Shown: one piece after another, positions 63,330-64,000 of the stretch
Layout of the letters: every line of letters begins with the position of its first letter
Position numbering within the stretch: position 1 is the first letter of the stretch
Assembly: GCF_000682755.1 (NCBI RefSeq)
Contig: NZ_AWFF01000013.1
Coordinates: forward strand, 52,784-116,783
Source: Hyphomonas beringensis
Lineage (GTDB): Bacteria > Pseudomonadota > Alphaproteobacteria > Caulobacterales > Hyphomonadaceae
Reading direction: 5' to 3'
Length of the DNA stretch: 64,000 bases
The notes under the pieces: generated by a model
Told to the model about the DNA's origin: nothing
Database searches by the model: none
What the model saw: only the letters and a program-made list of their open reading frames with translations
Program-made: the position numbers and the translations under genes

Positions 63330-63400
63330 TCAGGAGAGAGGGGTTTGCCTCAATTGCCGTCATGTCGCAAGACTACACCTTCAGCCTATGGAGAAAAACT

Positions 63401-63943
63401 GTGTCCAGAATCCCCTACCCTGATCCCGACAGCCTGCCGGAGGAGTTGAACAGATTCACCGAACGCCTCGCTCCGCTCAATATTTTCCGAATGCTTGGGC
63501 ATGCCCCACACCTCGTGAAGCCCTTTGTCGGCTTGGGCACTGCCTTCCTGCAACACGGCAAGCTGGATCCGGTCACGCGCGAGTGCGTGATTCTCAGAGT
63601 TGGATATCTCTCACACGCAAAATATGAAACGACGCAGCATGAAGCTATCGGGCGCAAACTCGACATGTCGGATGAGCTGTTTGAAGCCCTGAGGCTGGAG
63701 CCCCAGTCAGACTTACTGACGCATGAGCAGAAACTCGCCGTTTCTTTCACCGATCATCTGGTTTCACATCCGCACCCCTCTGATGGCGCGCTGAAACCAG
63801 CCCTGAAACATTTCGGCCCGGCGCTGCTCGAAGAACTGGTTCTGTTGATCGGCTATTACATGATGGTCTGCCGCTTTCTGGAAAGCTTTGGCGTTGGAGT
63901 GGAAGACGGCGGCCCCAAAGGCGCTGAAATCAAACTTAACTAG
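63401..63943 (+). CDS. Carboxymuconolactone-decarboxylase-like (AhpD fold) protein
   Basis: A 180-residue CMD-family protein with the central stretch VTRECVILRVGYLSHAKYET-TQHEAIGRK. The redox cysteines of AhpD (CxxC) are not present, so it is unlikely to be a peroxidase partner. The start is set at GTG 63401, with GGAG seven bases upstream and the family-like N-terminus MSRIPYPDPD; an ATG at 63362 has no ribosome site, and any further upstream start would run into the tRNA gene. Function unknown. A terminator follows. Confidence 0.8.
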   Translation: MSRIPYPDPDSLPEELNRFTERLAPLNIFRMLGHAPHLVKPFVGLGTAFLQHGKLDPVTRECVILRVGYLSHAKYETTQHEAIGRKLDMSDELFEALRLEPQSDLLTHEQKLAVSFTDHLVSHPHPSDGALKPALKHFGPALLEELVLLIGYYMMVCRFLESFGVGVEDGGPKGAEIKLN

Positions 63944-63951
63944 CGGACAGC

Positions 63952-63984
63952 AAAAAGGCCGCCCTTTTGGGGGCGGCCTTTCGC
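63952..63984 (+). terminator. Rho-independent terminator of the CMD-like gene
   Basis: An 11-base perfect stem (63954-63964 with 63971-63981) closes a six-base loop eight bases after the stop, with an A-run before and TTTC at the end. It could work on both strands. Confidence 0.85.
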
Positions 63985-64000
63985 AAAGTCTCTTCAGGAA

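Overview
The window looks like a chromosomal, housekeeping-rich segment of an alphaproteobacterium, probably Caulobacterales or Hyphomonadaceae. That placement is inferred from protein sequence style and gene order, not from a search. Supporting order: an NAD(P)HX repair gene beside glnB-glnA; a full nuo operon running into birA, coaX, RNase J, methylmalonyl-CoA epimerase, a DUF1467 protein, proS, lolC/lolD and dnaE; and a zwf-pgl-edd-glk-eda Entner-Doudoroff operon divergent from a LacI-family regulator.

Layout. 1-1319: end-truncated nnrE/nnrD and a SixA-like phosphatase (minus). 1320-1786: regulatory region with NtrC-like dyads. 1787-3590: glnB-glnA (plus), ended by a strong terminator. 3720-5816: clpP and clpX (minus). 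5911-11822: mixed accessory metabolism (lipoprotein hydrolase, pirin, M28 peptidase lipoprotein, rlmJ, FAD oxidoreductase). 11819-26045: minus-strand envelope and translation cluster rpsB-tsf / pyrH-frr-uppS-cdsA-dxr-rseP-bamA-skp-lpxD-lpxA-lpxI-lpxB, without the usual fabZ. 26191-36921: dnaE, lolD, lolC/E, proS, DUF1467, mce, RNase J, coaX, birA. 36918-51940: the 14-gene respiratory complex I operon nuoA to nuoN (minus). 52192-53142: a secreted repeat protein with a peptidoglycan-binding tail. 53328-54626: purB. 54640-60260: the Entner-Doudoroff operon. 60532-61548: LacI-type regulator. 61545-63155: GH13 alpha-glucosidase. 63253-63329: tRNA-Trp. 63401-63943: carboxymuconolactone-decarboxylase-like protein and a terminator.

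How the parts fit: glnB/glnA form the nitrogen-assimilation core; the central cluster builds the outer membrane (lipid A, BamA, Skp, RseP, CDP-DAG and undecaprenyl-PP synthesis) together with ribosome recycling and early translation genes; nuo supplies the respiratory NADH dehydrogenase; alpha-glucosidase, glucokinase and the Entner-Doudoroff enzymes form a route from glucosides to pyruvate that the LacI-type protein plausibly controls. I see no mobile element, CRISPR array, phage or defence system, and nothing that convincingly amounts to a new multi-gene system. The most unusual items are the repeat protein at 52192-53142, the helix-hairpin-helix extension on NuoE, the SelD-type oxidoreductase without selD, the lpx locus lacking fabZ, and the dyads and direct repeats upstream of glnB.
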